Notes: a model not told the origin generated them from the sequence alone. Positions 21,130 to 32,439 are shown, counted from the first letter of the stretch. The stretch: 64,000 nucleotides of DNA from Periplaneta americana (GCF_040183065.1 NC_091122.1:77918955-77982954); one strand, 5' to 3'. Translations and numbers: made by a program.

Positions 21130-22780
21130 GAAAACGCACACTACAACCCTTAGCCCCATTGACAAACAACAGACAATCGATGAACTCTTAAACTTACGGA
21201 CCAACCCCTCAAGGGAAAAATTTCACTTTTGGTATATTACGCAATCTGACGTAAAGAAAGCCCTGAAACGAATCACAACTAAAGCAGAAGGACCAGACCA
21301 CGTCAATATTTCGTTAATAAACAAAATCATAGATGTAATACTACCGACTGTGACACACATTTTCAATGCCTCAATTATGACTTCGACTTACCCACAGCAA
21401 TGGAAACTCGCTTTTGTCCACCCAATTCCCAAGACCAAAACACCGACATCTTATAACGACTACAGACCTATCAGCATCCTACCTGCCCTATCCAAAGCAT
21501 TGTACACAAGCAACTGACAGAATACTTAAACAAATACAAACTTCTCGACTCTTATCAATCAGGTTTCAGGGCCGGACATAACACAAGTACAGCATTACTT
21601 AAAATCACGGAAGACCTACGCGAGGCCCAGGACGAACGTAAATTGACAATAATGACTTTACTTGACTTCAGCAAAGCCTTCGATTCTGTAGACATTGACT
21701 TGTTAATATGTAAACTCAGAAGACTACACCTAGAAGAGCACGTTGTCCTGTGGTTTGCCTCTTACCTTAATGGCCGCCAACAAAGTGTGATAGCTGGAAA
21801 TCGTTCTTTCTCTTGGCAGGCCGTGAGGTCAGGGATCCCACAGGGATCAGTTCTTGGCCCTTTACTATTTACAATTTATATCAACGACATATCAGAATCT
21901 CTAAAGTACTGCCGACACCATCTCTATGCAGACGACCTTCAAATATACATAAAATTCCACACTGACGAAATAAAAGATGCAATAACTAAAATTAATGACG
22001 GTCTGGACTCAATCTGGACATGGACACGGAAATTCCGACTTAAACTAAATCCAGAAAAATCACAGTCAATCATTGTGGGTCATTCACGTTTGTTAAGTAC
22101 TATTACCGTACCAAATTTGTCCCCGATTAAAATACACGGCACCGAAATTCCGTTCAGTGAATCAGTAAAGAATCTAGGTATTTATATGGATAAAAGTTTA
22201 AATTGGAACATTCAAGTTCAGAAACCTACAAAAAAGTATTCTCATTAATCCACTCGTTTAGACGATTGAAGAATTTTCTACCCTTTTCCATGAAAAAAAT
22301 GTTAGTGCAAACACTCGTGATGCCCCACTTCGATTACTGTAATATTCTGCTTACTGACCTAAGCGTTACTTCGGCGCAGAGACTACAACGTGTTCATAAT
22401 ATGTGCGTCCGTTTCGTCTGCAATATTCGCCGGGCTGATCACGTAACACCATCCCTCGAAATGTTGTCCTGGCTCCGTCTAGAAGAACGTAGGAAAATCC
22501 ACTGTCTTTCCCTTCTCTTTCACATATTGCATTTCTCCACTCCTGTCTATCTTGCGTCTCGTTTTCAAAATTTATCCACCTATCATAACCTAGACACGCG
22601 ATCACAACACTCCTCAATATTATCCATTCCCTCCCACCGACCATCCTCATATTCATCTTCTTTCACTGTGGCTGTTCCTCGACTTGAATTCCCTACCGAC
22701 TAATGTCAGGGACTGTCAGACATCAAACCAATTTAAGAATAGGCTAACGAGATATTTTTCTAACAATTCTTGTTAACAAT
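21130..22780 (+). pseudogene. LINE-B ORF2: reverse transcriptase, frameshifted
   Basis: It reads FHFWYITQSDVKKALKRITT, FVHPIPKTKTPTSYNDYRPI and LPALSKAL, then a deletion of about 10 bp near 21500 shifts the frame (HKQLTEYLNKYKLLDSYQSG follows). The open frame 21643-22248 has LLDFSKAFDSVDID, IPQGSVLGPLLFTIYINDI and YADDLQIY. A shift near 22225 leads to LIHSFRRLKNFLPFSMKKM and RVHNMCVRFVCNIRRADH (22203-22703), and a final shift leads to TNVRDCQTSNQFKNRLTRYF ending near 22775. RT motifs including YADD are intact but split. It is the same family as LINE-A. Confidence 0.85.
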
Positions 22781-22845
22781 AATAGCTGTTTCAGGTTTCT
22801 CAATGTTTAATGGTTATATATATCACAGATAAATATCTAAATTAT

Positions 22846-22849
<4 letters not shown>

Positions 22850-22926
<77 letters not shown>

Positions 22927-23119
22927 ACTATTTCTTACCAATGTTTATTACTGTCACAATAGCATTAGTTATCCAATTTTCATTATTTACTTTCATGTTG
23001 TTTTATGATCTAGATATTAATGTAATAACTATATAAGCAAATGTATTTAATTAGAATTGGAGTCTGGCTGGGCGGAAGAGAAGGCCTACTGGCCTTAGCT
23101 CTGCCAGATTAAATAAATA

Positions 23120-23195
<76 letters not shown>

Positions 23196-23200
23196 TGTCG
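22850..23200. repeat. LINE-B 3' end with ATT and AAT microsatellites
   Basis: (ATT)n covers about 22850-22925. The 3' hairpin AAGGCCTACTGGCCTT inside TCTGGC...GCCAGA lies at 23059-23109. The tail ATAAATAA passes into (AAT)n and then an inverted (ATT)n to about 23193, which makes the tail itself palindromic. Confidence 0.85.
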
Positions 23201-24000
23201 ATGGCAACCTGTAGTGGTTACAGGAAGAAATTAAATTAAAATTAAATTAAAATAAAATTAATTAATACACTGCATAATGAATACGTCTGAATGGATAGCT
23301 CATTCGTCAGTAAAAACACTCATTGTTAATACAGTACTGTATTTTGATTAAACAAAAACCTAATGAAAATTATAAAAAATTATGAAAATTATTAATCTGA
23401 GGCGGCAATGATAAAAAGCATTCTTATTTTAAAGCTCGTGTATCTCGTTAAATATCAGTCTTATCAAACTATTCCACAGAATAAAACTTATCGAAAATTA
23501 TCTTTAAAGAACCTTTTTTTATGTAATATGTTTCACAAAAATCAATAGTAAGCGAGATATTTCGATTTATTTATTTCAGGCCCCCTTATAACCCCTCTTT
23601 TAAATAAGATATCTTGAATGGCATGTAGCCTAAAATCTAAATTAGAACAAACTTAATTGATATTCTAATTTTCATGTAAATCGGTTCAGCCATTATCGCG
23701 TCAAAAGGTAACAAACATCCAGACAGAAACAAAAATAAAAAAAAAGCGATTTTTGGTCTCAGGATGGTTAATACATGTTGACACCAATTATTTTTGTAAA
23801 AGCGAAAATTTTCAGAAAAATTATGGTTACAGATTTATTATTAGGCTATTATAGATTTATACATCAAGCATGCACCTCTGAATTTAAAGCATGTTAAGAA
23901 GCGTCCGGCAGTCTGGCTCTCTCTTGACATACGTGCCATATGAAAGAGCGTGATGCAGCGCACAAACAGTTTAGACTTTATAAGATAGATACATCATATT
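23201..24000. other. AT-rich non-coding stretch with dispersed repeat
   Basis: I see no gene. Positions 23715-23860 match the minus strand of 3405-3520 (GCGATTTTTGGTCTCAGGAT, then GCGAAAATT and GGTTACAG). The segment AAATCGGTTCAGCCATTATC (about 23680) belongs to the same dispersed repeat. Confidence 0.5.
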
Positions 24001-24004
24001 GATT

Positions 24005-24400
24005 ACAAACATCTACGTAACAAAATTACACACGCTATTAGGAACACTAAAGTCAGACATTTCCTCAACATTTTACATCAGGGCGCTGACTCTTCCAAAT
24101 TGTGGAGAGAATTACGCACGTTAGGACTAAGAAATTTCAAAACTCAAAGTGACAACATTACCATTCCTCTTTGAAAATCTAAATAATCGCTCCATAATGT
24201 CACATACATTGACCCTGGAACAAACTAAAAGACAGCAAACAATAGTTGCCATGTTAAGAATTTCACCACCGACAAATTCTTTTTTTCTTACGTGACAGAA
24301 GTAGACGTACGAACAACGATGAAACGCATAAAAACTATAAGTACTGAACCAAACAAATATTTTTTCATATAATGTACAGGATGTGTAGCTTATAGCAATA
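24005..24400 (+). pseudogene. LINE-C family fragment
   Basis: The reading YKHLRNKITHAIRNTKVRHF, GADSSKLWRELRTLGLRNFK, TQSDNITIPL is nearly identical to the start of LINE-C at 29150-29320 (HLRNKTIQDIRNAKLRHF, GADSSKLWRELRMLGLRNLK). It covers only the segment just upstream of the reverse transcriptase and then decays with stops. Confidence 0.7.
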
Positions 24401-24426
24401 TTGAAGACCGCAAGTCGAAATACCAT

Positions 24427-24780
24427 ACCGTTCTCAATCTACAAGGCACTAAATCAGCAGTTGTGAAACGTAGTGGGTTCACTCACCTCTAACCTCTTTT
24501 CGGCCGTAAATCGTTGAACAACGATGAATACCTCGTTGGGCCAACAGGAGTTTACAATCAAACAAAATATATAAACATTTACCTTCATAACAATTTATTA
24601 AATAAAACAAGATAATAACAAATTCTAAACTATTGGAAAAAATTTAGCAATAAAAATATACATAACAATCTATGAAATATTTAAATGAACAATAGTATGT
24701 ATATAAATTGTTAGTATAAATAAGAAGATGAGACGAGAGGATGATAATTATTGAATATGATTTATTTTATTTTATTTTAT
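24427..24780. other. AT-rich stretch, no gene seen
   Basis: No coding signal. It ends in TTTTATTTTATT, which is the tail of the adjacent minus-strand SINE. Confidence 0.5.
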
Positions 24781-24781
24781 T

Positions 24782-24966
24782 GGGTTATTTTAAGACGCTG
24801 TATCAACATCTCAGGTTATTTAGCGTCTGAATGAAATGAAGGTGATAATGCCGGTGAAATGAATCCAGGGTCCAGCACCGAAAGTTACCCAGCATTTGCT
24901 CGTATTGGGTTGAGGGAAAACCCCGGAAAAAACCTGAACTAGGTAACTTGCCCCGACCGGGATTGA
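24782..24966 (-). mobile_element. SINE, headless, shared-core family
   Basis: On the minus strand it reads GGCAAGTTACCTAGTTCAGG, TTTTCCCTCAACCCAATACG, then TTTCGGTGCTGGACCCTGG, TTTCACCGGCATTATCACC and ends GATGTTGATACAGCGTC. It is the same sequence as 63329-63490 but in inverse orientation. The tRNA head is absent. A (TA)n tract follows at 25000-25028. Confidence 0.75.
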
Positions 24967-24997
24967 ATATGAAATAGACGTGTAGAAAAGAGGACGG

Positions 24998-25028
<31 letters not shown>

Positions 25029-25260
25029 GGATGTGAAGCCAAAAACCTATCTTCGGTACAAGCAGCTAGGGCAGATTCGGAAACGGCAAATGGAGAACCC
25101 AGAGAGAAAGCTACTTCACTCGCATTCGCTATTACAACAACTCCAAATAATAAATGTCATTAAACAGGCAAGAAAACGATGAGTTGACACACAAAATACC
25201 AGAATAATAGATCAAATTAACGAAATAGTAATCACAAATCAAAACTGCCAAACCTGACTG

Positions 25261-25870
25261 AATATTAAAGATACTTTTATTAATTTGTCCTACAAAATAA
25301 TAACTGTAATATTGACAATTAATATTTGAGGAGAAAAATTCGCTCCGGCTCCGGGGATCGAATCCGGGTCCTTAGTTCTACGTACCAAGCGCTCTGACTA
25401 CTGAGCTACGCCGAATTCAATCCACAGCACCGGACCGAACCCTCCTCCTTGAATGTTTCCCTTTTGGCCTGACTCCAAGTTAGGCATATATGTTGACGTT
25501 TTATCTTCAAGTCAACTGCCATTATGCAAGGTGCGCACTCAGCTGAGAGACTTATTTGGCCGGGATTCCGCAGTTAAGTGCACAGTAATCTGTACAGAAA
25601 TATGCACTGCTAGCTATTAGAATATTAAAGATATTTTTATTAATTTGTCCTACAGAATAATATCTGTAATATTGACAATTAATATTTGAGGAGAAAAATT
25701 TGCTCGGGCGTCGGGGATCGAACCCGGGTCCTTGGTTCTACGTACCAAGCGCTCTGACTACTGAGCTACGCCGAATTCAATCCACAGCACCGGACCGAAC
25801 CCTCCTCCTTGAATGTTTCCCTTTTGGCCTGACTCCAAGTTAGGCATATACGAGTATGTTGACAGCTGAG
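25261..25870 (-). repeat. Tandem 360-bp duplication carrying tRNA-like units
   Basis: Two copies are offset by exactly 360 bp (25261 and 25621, both starting AATATTAAAGATA); the second is partial. Each has on the minus strand a tRNA-like fold: GGCGTAGCTCAGTAGTCAGA (D arm/A-box) and GGRTTCGATCCCCG (T arm/B-box), near 25340-25420 and 25700-25780. The anticodon loop would be 9 nt with weak pairing, and the acceptor arm does not close, so I read them as SINE-type tRNA relics, not functional tRNA genes. The shared non-tRNA flank (CCACAGCACCGGACCGAACC) shows the whole block was duplicated. Confidence 0.75.
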
Positions 25871-26082
25871 TTGACTAAACGTTTTATGGTGTCTGACTGA
25901 CTGACTAGTGTTATCAGGAAAAATAAAAATATTGGTTATTATTCTTTTCTGAACAAGGACAAATTCCAAATTATATAAAGAAACAGATTTTGTGTGCAAA
26001 GCGAAAAAAATTCTTTCCTACACCACGTTCGGTAATCTGTTGCATTCATTTCCGAAATTAAGATTTTAATCAGTCAGATATA

Positions 26083-27663
26083 ATGAAAAAAAGTCTTCTG
26101 TGCGATTGTAAATTTAAACATCCACGAATGAATTATGATCCTATTCCATCAAAGTTTCTAGGTTCTGAGAGAGAAAAAAAGAGATTCTTCTTTCATAAGG
26201 AAGAAAACTGTTTCAGAACTATTTATAAAGCCACAAGTCTGGCACTAGCACCACATCAGAATGTGAGACATCTGAATTTTTTATAAAATAGAATATGTGG
26301 AAATGCACATCCATGGAAGTGTTCATGTGAACTGAGACTTGAGACGTACAGAAGTATTGTGAGTGAGTCAGAACAAAATATTGGTTACTCCGACATCGAT
26401 TCTGATGAAGATTGTAATCCTTCCGATTATACAAACTCTGAAAATGAAACGAGTAAAAAAGGCAATTAAATGAGGAGGAACAGCCAACTTTGTTAATTAC
26501 AATGTTTACCAGTGGATTGTTGTCGTTATTTAAATGATGGCATATGTGTGGAATGCCTGTAACTGAAATTCGTACACGACAATAAGGTGTGTTTTTGTGT
26601 AAAAACTGGTTTGCACCAAAGGCCATTCCTTCATTTAGCAATCTTGAGGCGAAAGAAGCACTTTAACTGGTAACGTTTATATTGCATCAGGAATTTATCT
26701 GTGTAGACTTACCTTCAGTGCTTTCAGATCATTTGAAGATACAATCAAGATGTGTTTTTTTTTAATTATTTTTAGCGAGACTTACTTTCATGAATTGGTT
26801 AAACGATATTTGTTATACCATTCACCGCACGAGGGTTGAGGGAAAAGATATTAACTTTGCAGCTGCAGTAGAAGAACAAAATCTGTGTTTAGCAGGAGAT
26901 GGGCAATACGATTCCCCAGGGTTTTCGGCAAAATATTTATACCATCATGAACCTGAGTAGGTCTAAAATATTGGACTTCATTATCGTTCAAAGGGGCATG
27001 ACGCAAGGAGACATTTTTCTGTCTGTTAGACACATAGGGGTAAGGGGTAATTAAAAGACGTTTCCAACTATTCATCACTAGTTTGACGCGTGGCATGTCG
27101 GAAAATCGCAGATGAAAAAATTTAACAGGTATAACAAAGATTTGATTATACATGAAAGAAGTCCATTTATCTCTGGTGGTCCTCAGCTACATGTGAAAAC
27201 GATCATGAACTGCTTATTAAAAAATTAAAAGAATTATAAAAAAAACTCATGCAATAGGCTATGTTCATTGAAAAATTGAAAGAAATTCACATCCTGTGCG
27301 CACGACAACCAGATGGGAGACCGTAAGTGGATGAAGAAAAATTCGAAAGAATATTCTCATCTACAAGACATAATTAGTGATGAAATATTTCTGAAAGATC
27401 CTAGTCATGTAAATAATTTTCTACATATTGATAGTCTGGAATGTTTTCATAATGAGAGACTGAAATACGTTCCTAAAAGGGTACACTTCAGTTTTTTGGG
27501 AATGTACGTAAGATCTATGATCGCAGCTCTTGATCGCAATGTCCATGTAAAGGAATTAAAATGTGCGACAGTGGAACTTTCAAAAGCATCGGCAGAGTGG
27601 ATGTATAAAAGAAAATGCAATCAGAAGACTGTCGACTGGCGACACAAAAAAAAAAAAATCTAA
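26083..27663 (+). pseudogene. Kolobok-like DNA transposase remnant
   Basis: Several plus-strand pieces appear to belong together. 26083-26283 is unrecognised. An acidic stretch (SDIDSDEDCNPSDYTNSE) lies at about 26380. A patchy 26640-26820 reading gives LTGNVYIASGIYLCRL and ETYFHELVKRYLLY. The open frame 27313-27663 has DEIFLKDPSHVNNFLHIDSL, ECFHNERLKYVPKRVHFSF and GMYVRSMIAALDRNVHV. The last block matches the pattern LEVYH...KYxPKRxHFxxxGMxARxxxAxLDHN that I remember from the C-terminus of Kolobok/T2-type transposases. Stops and shifts interrupt the rest. The class name is tentative; that it is a transposon remnant is more secure. Confidence 0.45.
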
Positions 27664-28053
27664 AATAACGAAGAACAAATTTTTGCTTTTTGTCATGCTC
27701 CGAAATAAAAATAGGTGAATATTACTAATATGTGTGTCCTAAATCTGAATTTAATATTCAAATAGCCCCATCACGTACCATTTTCCGGGAAAATGAATTT
27801 AATTTTTTATGACAAAACTTATTTGTTTTTAATTTTTCGCTGCTACTGATAAAATTACAACACACTAGGGATTCAAAATTCCTCACAATAAAAATAGAAA
27901 TGTGTACTGGATACAAAATTGAAATGATGTAACATAGTCAAACAAGAATAACCATATTTCATGCATATAATGAGAAAAATCTCGGAATTTGAACTTACAT
28001 TTAAAATAATTTTCTGGATGGCTTCTGTTTATAACTAGACCCGGGACTATATT

Positions 28054-28540
28054 TTAAAGGAACCAACAATAGTCTGCAAGCATGCTGGATGATGATCTTC
28101 CTTTATATCGCCTTTCCATTTCAGATATTTCTTGATTAAATTTTTCCCCTTGCTCGTCGTTTACCGCTCCAAATTTAGGAGGAAAGAAATTCAAATGAGA
28201 AAGTAAAAAGTGTATTTTGAGAGATATATTACACTTCATTTTGTCGTATGCTCTTAACATGATTTCCACAACACGTTTTATGTAGTTCTCTGCCCTAGAA
28301 TTTCCAAGGAAATTTGAGCAAACGGCTTTGATAGAGCGCCATGCCATTCTTTATGTAACGGAAAGTTTTTCCTCAAACGAAGGGTCAGCCATAACTTTGT
28401 GAATTTATGGACCGATGAAAATGTTCTCTTTTAATTTTCCTTCACTCAAACTAGTAAACCTTTCCTTTAAATACTGAAAACCACACCCTTGTTTGTTCAT
28501 TGCATAGACCTCACTTTGAACTCATGAAATTTTCTTAATA
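28054..28540 (-). pseudogene. Conserved repeat-borne protein fragment, function unknown
   Basis: The minus-strand frame 28347-28054 reads YIKRVVEIMLRAYDKMKCNI, SLKIHFLLSHLNFFPPKFGA, VNDEQGEKFNQEISEMERRY and ADYCW. Upstream (to about 28540), LKERFTSLSEGKLKENIFIG is readable across stops. I recognise the pattern H(x2)SHL(x)FFP...DE(x)GE(x)F(x)Q...ME(x)RY(x)G...ADYCW from a large family of uncharacterised proteins repeated in arthropod genomes, but I do not know its function. It is in-frame for about 97 aa and broken elsewhere. Confidence 0.5.
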
Positions 28541-29139
28541 GAAGGGACCAATATCTGTTTATTTAATAGAAGTACAAAATAACATGCCAACAACCATAAT
28601 AAACCGTAAATAAATTCATAAAATACATTAGCTTTTGTTTCGGTTTATACCTCATCCCCGCGCCAGATGTTTCCTGGGGGAGCGCTTATCGAAAAGTGAA
28701 ATCATAGTATATCTTAACAACCTTACGTGATATGAAGAAATGAGATGCATTTTCGGATTCAGCGCACATCAAACCATAAGAGACACATTGTTTTAAGTCG
28801 GAGCAAAATTCTTGTTGTTCAGTGTAATCGACGATATACCTAATAACAAATGCACCAGCTACATCATTATAGGCTTAACAGAAAGAAGATCGTCCACTAA
28901 ATCTTGGGTCACTATCCAAGGTAAAACCCAGTAAAGAGGAAGCTTAAGAAAGGTATTTCTCGCGCTTCGGACTCTAGCGTGGCTGGCTGGCAGGATCGCA
29001 CAGTGACGCCATCTCCATAGGACTCCAAACCTTCAAAGGTACGTAACTCGAGAATTATTATTTTGTGTTATTGATATTGGATTTCACCATTGTATTTATA
29101 ATTATTTAAAGAATTACTGAATTGCATTTTCCTACGACA
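28541..29139. other. Non-coding stretch, no feature seen
   Basis: AT-rich sequence with one GC-richer patch near 28965-29020. No coding region or repeat boundary that I can support. Confidence 0.4.
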
Positions 29140-31371
29140 TGATTTTTGAGTTCAGTACACCTACGTAACAAAACTATACAAGATATTAGGAACGCTAAAC
29201 TCAGACATTTCCTCAACACTTTACATCAGGGCGCTGACTCTTCCAAATTGTGGAGAGAATTACGCATGTTAGGACTAAGAAATTTAAAAACTCAAAGTGA
29301 AAATGTTACCATTCCGCTTGAAATTTAAATGATTACTCGATAATATTACAGTAGTTGATCCTGGACCAAACTAAAAAAACAGCAAATAATAGTTGACTTG
29401 CTAGGGATCTCACCTTCCACACATTACTTTTCTTACGTGGCAGAAAATGAAGTACGCATGAAACGCATAAAAGCTAAAGGTGAAGGAGTAGACTGTATAA
29501 GCTTTACCTTACTGATTGAAATACTGGACATAATTATGATGGCTAATATATTTAATACCTCCCTCATTTTTTCATACAATCAAATTTTCTGGTCAAAACC
29601 CCTATCAGTCCATTTTCCGAAATTAAAATCCCTCCATTGGTATTTTATCTCTTCCATCAAAAGTTCTACAATGTATGGCATACACAAACATCTGACGATT
29701 TACCTGATCGAACATTGCTTACTTAATAATTAATTATTTATCAGTAAGTATTCAGAACTGGACACAGTACGACTTCAGCATTTTTCAAGGTCAATGAGGA
29801 TATTTGTCATGCCTCTCATGAACGAAAATTGGCATTATTGGTGCTACTTTACTTTAGTAACGCTTTTGACACAGCAGGCACAGAACTTCTCTCAATTAAA
29901 CTCAGACAACTTAATCTTTCTGTCACTATTGTCATATGGTTTGACTCCTGTCTTCGGGACCGTTAAAATGTGTTACGACAGGTATTTTCTCCTCAAAATG
30001 GCACGTTTTGAAGTCCGGAGTACAACAAGGCTCAGTACTTGGGATTTTTTGTGTATGATATAATATATCAATGACTTAACTAAAATGATAAATAATGTAG
30101 ACAATATAATGTAATAATATTGAAAACTAATTTATATGATAATATAATGTATGCCGACGATTTACAAATAAGGTAAATGCGCCAAATAAGGTCATGTAGA
30201 CCAATAAGGCCAATTACTGTTTTACGAAGAACTGTCAAATATTGGTGATAAATAGGAGCATCTTCTTCGTCTGCATGCTCTGCTAAATGTTAAGGCATAT
30301 AAACCACTCACTTGTGGTCAGTTGTAGTGGATACATAGAGGAAGAAAGCCGTGCGGCCGAACCTGATTGTGTTGATACTACCACGCGGTAAGAGCGTTTT
30401 TGTTTAAAACTCCTTTTATCTTTAATGAAAATTTAGTGTGTTATGTATATAATATAGTATATTTTATCTATTTCCAGGATCTCAAAATAATTTTATAACA
30501 TAATTTAAATTAGGATGTAGCCCTTTAAGGCCAAGCGATGCCCTATTAGGACCATATGATTAATTTAATTCTTTGCATTAATTATTTGTATTTATTTGTG
30601 TTTGTTTATTTATTTATTATTTACTTAGTTATTAATTAATCAATTAATTCTTTTTATTTAAGCTGATAATGTTTCATTTGTAAGGAGGATGTTATCAGAG
30701 ACATGATTTTGTATGAAACTTATCGCAGATATGTGCATGGACACTGTATTGGGATCACAAAACAACAGAAAATTGTACATTTTAAGTGCCCAGAATGTGA
30801 AAATAATTGAGTTCTAATGTAATTTTAAACGTGTTATGTTACTCATAGTGTAAAGACCATTTTCTCAATAACTTACAGTTTTCTTTATTATGGTAAATAA
30901 AATATATTTTTATTCAATCGTTTGTTCCATCAATTGAAAAATTTATCAACTTTGTTTATTTCTAAAATTTGGAAATTCTGAGCTGGCCTTATTTGAAACC
31001 CCTGTTCTAATAAGGCCAAATATCACTTTGTTGAATTATCGATCTTTTTTGTAACAAATAATACAATTTAACAATAAAGCTGAATGTTTTCCATTTCCTC
31101 ATGAATAAATTTCAAATTTTGTTAAATTTGGAAAAGATTCATTGAGAAAGAATCAAATAGCAGCGAAGAAAACCCTAGCATGGCCTTATTTGGCGCACTG
31201 ATCTTATACGACAATTTTCATCGTGACGACATTACTGATGCAATAAAAAGACTTTCGATGTAGGCTTTGCAAATTTGGAATGATGATAAACCCAGAAATC
31301 TCAGGCAATAGCAATGGGTCATTGTCGTTTTCTTAGCACTCTAGGCAGCAAGAATTTACCTAGCATATTTA
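29140..31371 (+). mobile_element. LINE-C, decayed, interrupted by pogo-like element
   Basis: A CR1-like LINE relative with many stops. Segments in order: HLRNKTIQDIRNAKLRHF and SSKLWRELRMLGLRN (29155-29300), HYFSYVAENEV and RIKAKGEGVDCISFTLLIEI (29420-29530), the degraded palm motifs TRHSTT-like at 29760 and SNAFDTA-like at 29860, and YADDLQI at 30151-30170. There the frame is broken by the insert 30171-31204 and resumes YDNFHRDDITDAIKRLSM (31207 on). It ends at about 31371 where another dispersed repeat begins. Confidence 0.7.
30169..31206 (+). mobile_element. Pogo-like non-autonomous element with PHD-finger relic
   Basis: The insert 30171-31204 is flanked by TA. Its inverted ends share TGCGCCAAATAAGG(T/C)CATG within about 21 bp of each terminus. 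Removing it with one TA restores LQIYDNF, the conserved residues after YADD in this LINE clade. Inside, at 30681-30810, a frame reads CFICKEDVIRDMILYETY, RRYVHGHCIGITKQQKIVHF and KCPECENN then stop: C(x2)C, H(x2)C and C(x2)C of a PHD finger, as found at the C-terminus of some pogo transposases. AATAAGGCC-type words recur inside (about 30210, 30525, 30985, 31008). The catalytic core is deleted. Confidence 0.65.
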
Positions 31372-31750
31372 AAGCTTAATTAGTGGTTTGTGCAGGAAAT
31401 GCTGCAGACTAAGATCATTAGATTTTTAAGATTTATTTTACCAGCAGAATACCAGACATTTTGAAAGTTATTTGCTTCCATAAGAATGAAACATACTACA
31501 TGGAAGATGTGACATTGAAAGCAACGTAAATAACTCAATAAAGTGTAACCTTGTCAAAAATTTCTTTTTCTAAAAAAAATCATCTGAATGAATTTTATGC
31601 CAAATGCTTTTTCTTGGACATATACATCTTCACTTATTCGAGTTTCAACGTGAAAACGCAAGTAACTATGCCAAGACGTTCAGCGTTTTTTTTTTTTTTC
31701 ATGTTGGAGTAAAGTAGTAGCTATTTGAGGTCATTGCGGATTTTTGGCAA
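31372..31750 (+). repeat. Dispersed repeat, copy 1 (pair with 52024-52320)
   Basis: TGGTTTGTGCAGGAAATGCT, AATACCAGACATTTTGAAAG, ACGTGAAAACGCAAGTAAC and TAGCTATTTGAGGTCATTG all recur, in the same order and orientation, at 52030-52310. There is no coding potential and the class is unknown. It truncates LINE-C. Confidence 0.75.
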
Positions 31751-32439
31751 GAATATGACATTTTGGAGTGTATTAGGTCAAGTAAATGCTGGACATCATC
31801 TTGGCCACTTTTAAACATTAGCATAATATGTTCAATCAATGACGTACTTATTGGCCATAAGCTCGTAATGAGTTTTACTGTTACTCGTTGATGATCAGAG
31901 ATGTAACCTATTTATGTATTATACCACGTATTTTCAAAAGTAGAGGCTGTTATGGGATTTCCATTGTTGAGATACTGAAAATGAGGCAAATGCTATAGCA
32001 GGGTTTTAGAATCGTACGTAATAAATACATCCTAAGTAAAATTATTTACCGAAAATCATTAAGAGTTTCAGCGTTTTATTCGTTGCTGGTTGTGCAAAAT
32101 AAACTAATTCATCATGTCAGCAAGAAATGAAATAGCCTGCTATTCTTCCTACAGTGGTTAGGTTGATGGCAGCACTACGCACTGAGAGTTTCGACTGGAC
32201 TCATGGTAACTTGTGGGACTGGGGTTGAGGGACCGCGGTGAGGCCTACGTGGAAAAATAAAAGGAATATGTAGGCCTGTAAGGGAGTTCGGAGGCGGCGC
32301 GTAGGACCTGTAGCGCGGGGGTACTTAGAAGATGCGAACCATTCCATCCCGGGTAGTACAATGGGTCCACCCGAGCGACTTGCGTGCGAGGACATTCTCA
32401 GTCTGTGTCCTCCCCTCTTCCCTAAAGAAGGAATATTAG

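Larger units (their letters stand above)
14340..23130 (+). mobile_element. LINE-B, CR1/Kiri-like, nearly full length, twice interrupted
   Basis: The host element of a nest. 5' region and ORF1 (14340-15200), ORF2 start (15434-15531), then MULE-2 (15532-18949), ORF2 endonuclease and linker (18959-20137), then a PIF/Harbinger-type MITE (20138-21126), reverse transcriptase (21130-22740), 3' UTR and hairpin ending at about 23110, then an ATAA/AAT tail. Without inserts it is about 4.4 kb, a normal length for the group. Both inserts are clean: removing each, plus one duplication copy, restores the codon phase. The left boundary is uncertain. Confidence 0.8.

Noticed and set aside
25340..25790. Two functional tRNA genes on the minus strand
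   Set aside because: Good A and B boxes but a 9-nt anticodon loop, weak stems and no closed acceptor arm; part of a duplicated SINE-like block.
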